A DNA stretch of 7,917 nucleotides from Pseudomonadota bacterium (GTDB lineage Bacteria; Pseudomonadota; Gammaproteobacteria; Acidiferrobacterales; Acidiferrobacteraceae). A program made the translations under genes and the position numbers. Positions 7,109 to 7,917 of this stretch are shown here, in pieces; the stretch's first letter is position 1, and every line of letters starts with the position of its first letter. The notes beneath the pieces were generated by a model. It ran no database searches. It was not told the origin of the DNA and saw only the letters and a program-made list of their open reading frames with translations. The stretch covers positions 1-7,917 of the forward strand of contig JAJYPQ010000164.1 in assembly GCA_021795255.1 (NCBI GenBank), read 5' to 3'.

Positions 7109-7350
7109 ACCCGAGAGCGGCGGCCTTTTCTAGGAGACGTCACGCGCTTTTCGGCGGCCTTCGGACGGGCCACGATCGTCAAAACGGCGCTTGAGCGCCG
7201 GCTTTGCGCACCGCTATCCTCACGGCCAATGGGCGCGTCGTGGTCTTTTGCGATGACTTGGGCAGGGGGCGTGGGTGTCGCGGTGGGTAAGGTTGAGTCG
7301 CCTCCCTTTCGGCATTCATGTATATCCGTGTACCCCGCTGGGGCCGGCAC
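7105..7350 (-). CDS. Doubtful small ORF coupled to csoS1D start (81 aa)
   Basis: A GTG-started ORF has a GGAAGG 6 nt upstream. It ends in a TGA that overlaps the csoS1D ATG (ATGATG), an arrangement typical of coupled genes. The product would be Pro/Ala-rich at first and strongly basic at the end ([14 protein letters not shown]). I recognise no family. It contains rare codons (ATA, AGA, TTA), and estimated third-position GC (about 64%) is no better than background. A terminator-like hairpin lies inside it. It could be a short disordered peptide gene, or chance in GC-rich DNA. Confidence 0.2.
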   Translation of the reverse strand: MPAPAGYTDIHECRKGGDSTLPTATPTPPAQVIAKDHDAPIGREDSGAQSRRSSAVLTIVARPKAAEKRVTSPRKGRRSRV

Positions 7351-7602
7351 GAACCCCCTTCCACGGCCCGATCTCTTCCCTGCTTCCCAACCGCAACATG
7401 CGGCCGAGTTTTTGTGTGCTAGGTCCCACCTCTCGATCCGTGTCCATCCCGTTCTCGCTCAAGGCCCCCAAGCTGGCGACGTGGGTCGGATGGCGTCGCC
7501 TATTCGTCAGCGCAGGGGGCTCGCGTTATCCCGCTTGTTGCGTTGCTGCGCAAGAGGCTACCCTCAAGTCCCGGGGCGGGCCGCCCATGTATGCGGCATA
7601 AT
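7109..7602. other. About 500-nt divergent intergenic region
   Basis: This stretch separates csoS1D (minus) from the 97-aa ORF (plus) and should hold the promoters of both. No tRNA or known RNA was recognised. Beside the hairpin at 7181-7200 there are two inverted repeats close to the right-hand gene: TTGCG-TTGCTG-CGCAA (7538-7553) and GGGCGG-G-CCGCCC (7574-7586). A weak promoter candidate TTGTTG (7535-7540) with TACCCT (7559-7564) at 18 nt spacing overlaps the first repeat; the -10 fit is poor. The + strand frame of the downstream ORF stays open back to 7082, but its translation (many Pro, Arg, Cys, Ser) does not look like a protein. Confidence 0.4.
7181..7200 (-). terminator. Terminator-like hairpin upstream of csoS1D
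   Basis: On the minus strand CGGCGC-TCAA-GCGCCG forms a perfect 6-bp GC stem with a tetraloop, followed directly by TTTT. It lies about 75-90 nt upstream of the csoS1D start and points toward it. It could stop transcripts entering from the right or act as a leader attenuator of csoS1D. The stem and U-run are both short, so it would be weak. Confidence 0.4.
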
Positions 7603-7608
7603 GGAGGA
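7603..7608 (+). promoter_or_regulatory. Shine-Dalgarno site that fixes the 97-aa ORF start
   Basis: GGAGGA lies 7 nt before ATG 7616, the best-spaced site in the area. It argues against starts further upstream in the same open frame. Confidence 0.65.
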
Positions 7609-7615
7609 ATCCGCG

Positions 7616-7909
7616 ATGACAGAATTTACGGATGTTTTGGACAGGAATCTCAAACATAGAAGGGACTGTGGCGAGGACACTCCGCTTCCCGGCAGGGTGC
7701 GATTGACTGGCGATTTGGCACTGCGGCGCGTGTATGACAATGTGCAGGACTTTTGCGGGGCCACCGCGCATCTCGCCGTGTCCCACAACACGGAGCTGGA
7801 GAGCGTCGGTGGTGTATGGCTACCCGTCGATACGTTTTGGGGATTGCTGGGATTGCGGCGCTACGAGCTGGAACATGCGAGGCAAACAGGCAATGGAGTT
7901 TTGCGGTGA
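7616..7909 (+). CDS. Unrecognised 97-aa protein
   Basis: I do not recognise this protein. It starts at an ATG with a strong Shine-Dalgarno site and looks like a small soluble, charged protein: a polar N-terminus (MTEFTDVLDRNLKHRRD), a middle part with LTGDLALRRVYDNVQDFCGATAHLAVSH, then SVGGVWLPVDTFWGLLGLRRYELEHARQ. It has two cysteines (residues 18 and 47), no membrane segment and no signal peptide. Its stop overlaps a likely GTG start of a following gene, so it appears to be the first gene of another operon reading out of the window. Nothing ties it to carbon fixation. Compact small genes of unknown function in this style are common in accessory or integrated regions, but no integrase, tRNA or repeat is seen here to support that. 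Confidence 0.65.
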   Translation: MTEFTDVLDRNLKHRRDCGEDTPLPGRVRLTGDLALRRVYDNVQDFCGATAHLAVSHNTELESVGGVWLPVDTFWGLLGLRRYELEHARQTGNGVLR

Positions 7910-7917
7910 ACAAGCGG
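7906..7917 (+). CDS. Possible start of next gene, cut by window edge
   Basis: GTG at 7906-7908 overlaps the TGA stop of the preceding ORF (GTGA), and GGAG (7895-7898) lies 7 nt upstream. The visible start reads fMet-Asn-Lys-Arg. Only four codons are in the window, so identity is unknown. Confidence 0.4.

Noticed and set aside
7291..7299. GGTTGAGTC resembling a tRNA T-arm, a possible attachment site
   Set aside because: No matching acceptor stem, anticodon arm or invariant T-loop bases could be placed around it on either strand.
7275..7601. 108-aa + strand ORF in the intergenic region
   Set aside because: The translation is rich in Pro, Ser, Cys and Arg with no family likeness. No good start signal is seen, and open frames of this size are expected by chance in GC-rich DNA.
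7082..7615. Upstream extension of the 97-aa ORF in the same open frame, giving a 275-aa protein from 7082
   Set aside because: It overlaps the 5' end of csoS1D, has no ribosome binding site and an unprotein-like composition. A strong Shine-Dalgarno site sits right before ATG 7616.

Overview
The window looks like chromosomal DNA from a GC-rich (estimated about 60%) chemolithoautotrophic proteobacterium, most likely a gammaproteobacterial sulfur or iron oxidiser of the Halothiobacillus / Thiomicrospira / Acidithiobacillus / Acidiferrobacter kind. This placement rests on gene content (DAB-type inorganic carbon pump, carboxysome-linked PII protein, CbbQ, CsoS1D), not on a marker gene, so the genus is inference.

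Left two thirds (1-5842, + strand): a tightly packed operon for CO2 concentration. It runs from the 3' end of a NuoL-like membrane subunit (DabB) to a second small polytopic membrane protein that resembles the C-terminal half of a complex I antiporter subunit. Next comes a large DabA (DUF2309 family, beta-carbonic-anhydrase-like zinc site), then a PII-like protein of the carboxysome-associated CPII kind, then CbbQ, an AAA+ Rubisco-activase motor. The first four genes are separated by 1 nt or overlap, with textbook Shine-Dalgarno sites before dabA and the PII gene, so stoichiometric, coupled translation is likely. A 49-nt gap precedes cbbQ.

Middle right (5871-7108, - strand): csoS1D, a tandem-domain carboxysome shell protein, followed after 8 nt by a Nudix hydrolase. 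This pair converges on cbbQ; only 28 nt lie between the two stop codons, next to a short inverted repeat. cbbO, the usual partner of cbbQ, is absent from its usual place after cbbQ.

Right edge (7109-7917): about 500 nt with no convincing gene on the + strand. It contains a terminator-like hairpin reading toward csoS1D and a doubtful small ORF whose stop overlaps the csoS1D start. It is followed by an unrecognised 97-aa ORF with a strong ribosome binding site, and by what looks like the overlapping GTG start of another gene cut by the window edge.

Together the genes describe one job. The membrane pump (DabA with DabB-like subunits) would turn CO2 into bicarbonate inside the cell, the PII-like protein would sense bicarbonate or adenylates, and CsoS1D would provide a gated shell pore for metabolites. 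CbbQ would clear inhibitors from Rubisco, and the Nudix enzyme may remove a nucleotide or sugar-phosphate by-product. The core of this is known biology. The parts worth a second look are the half-size antiporter-like protein, the Nudix gene paired with csoS1D, the missing cbbO, and the unexplained right flank.
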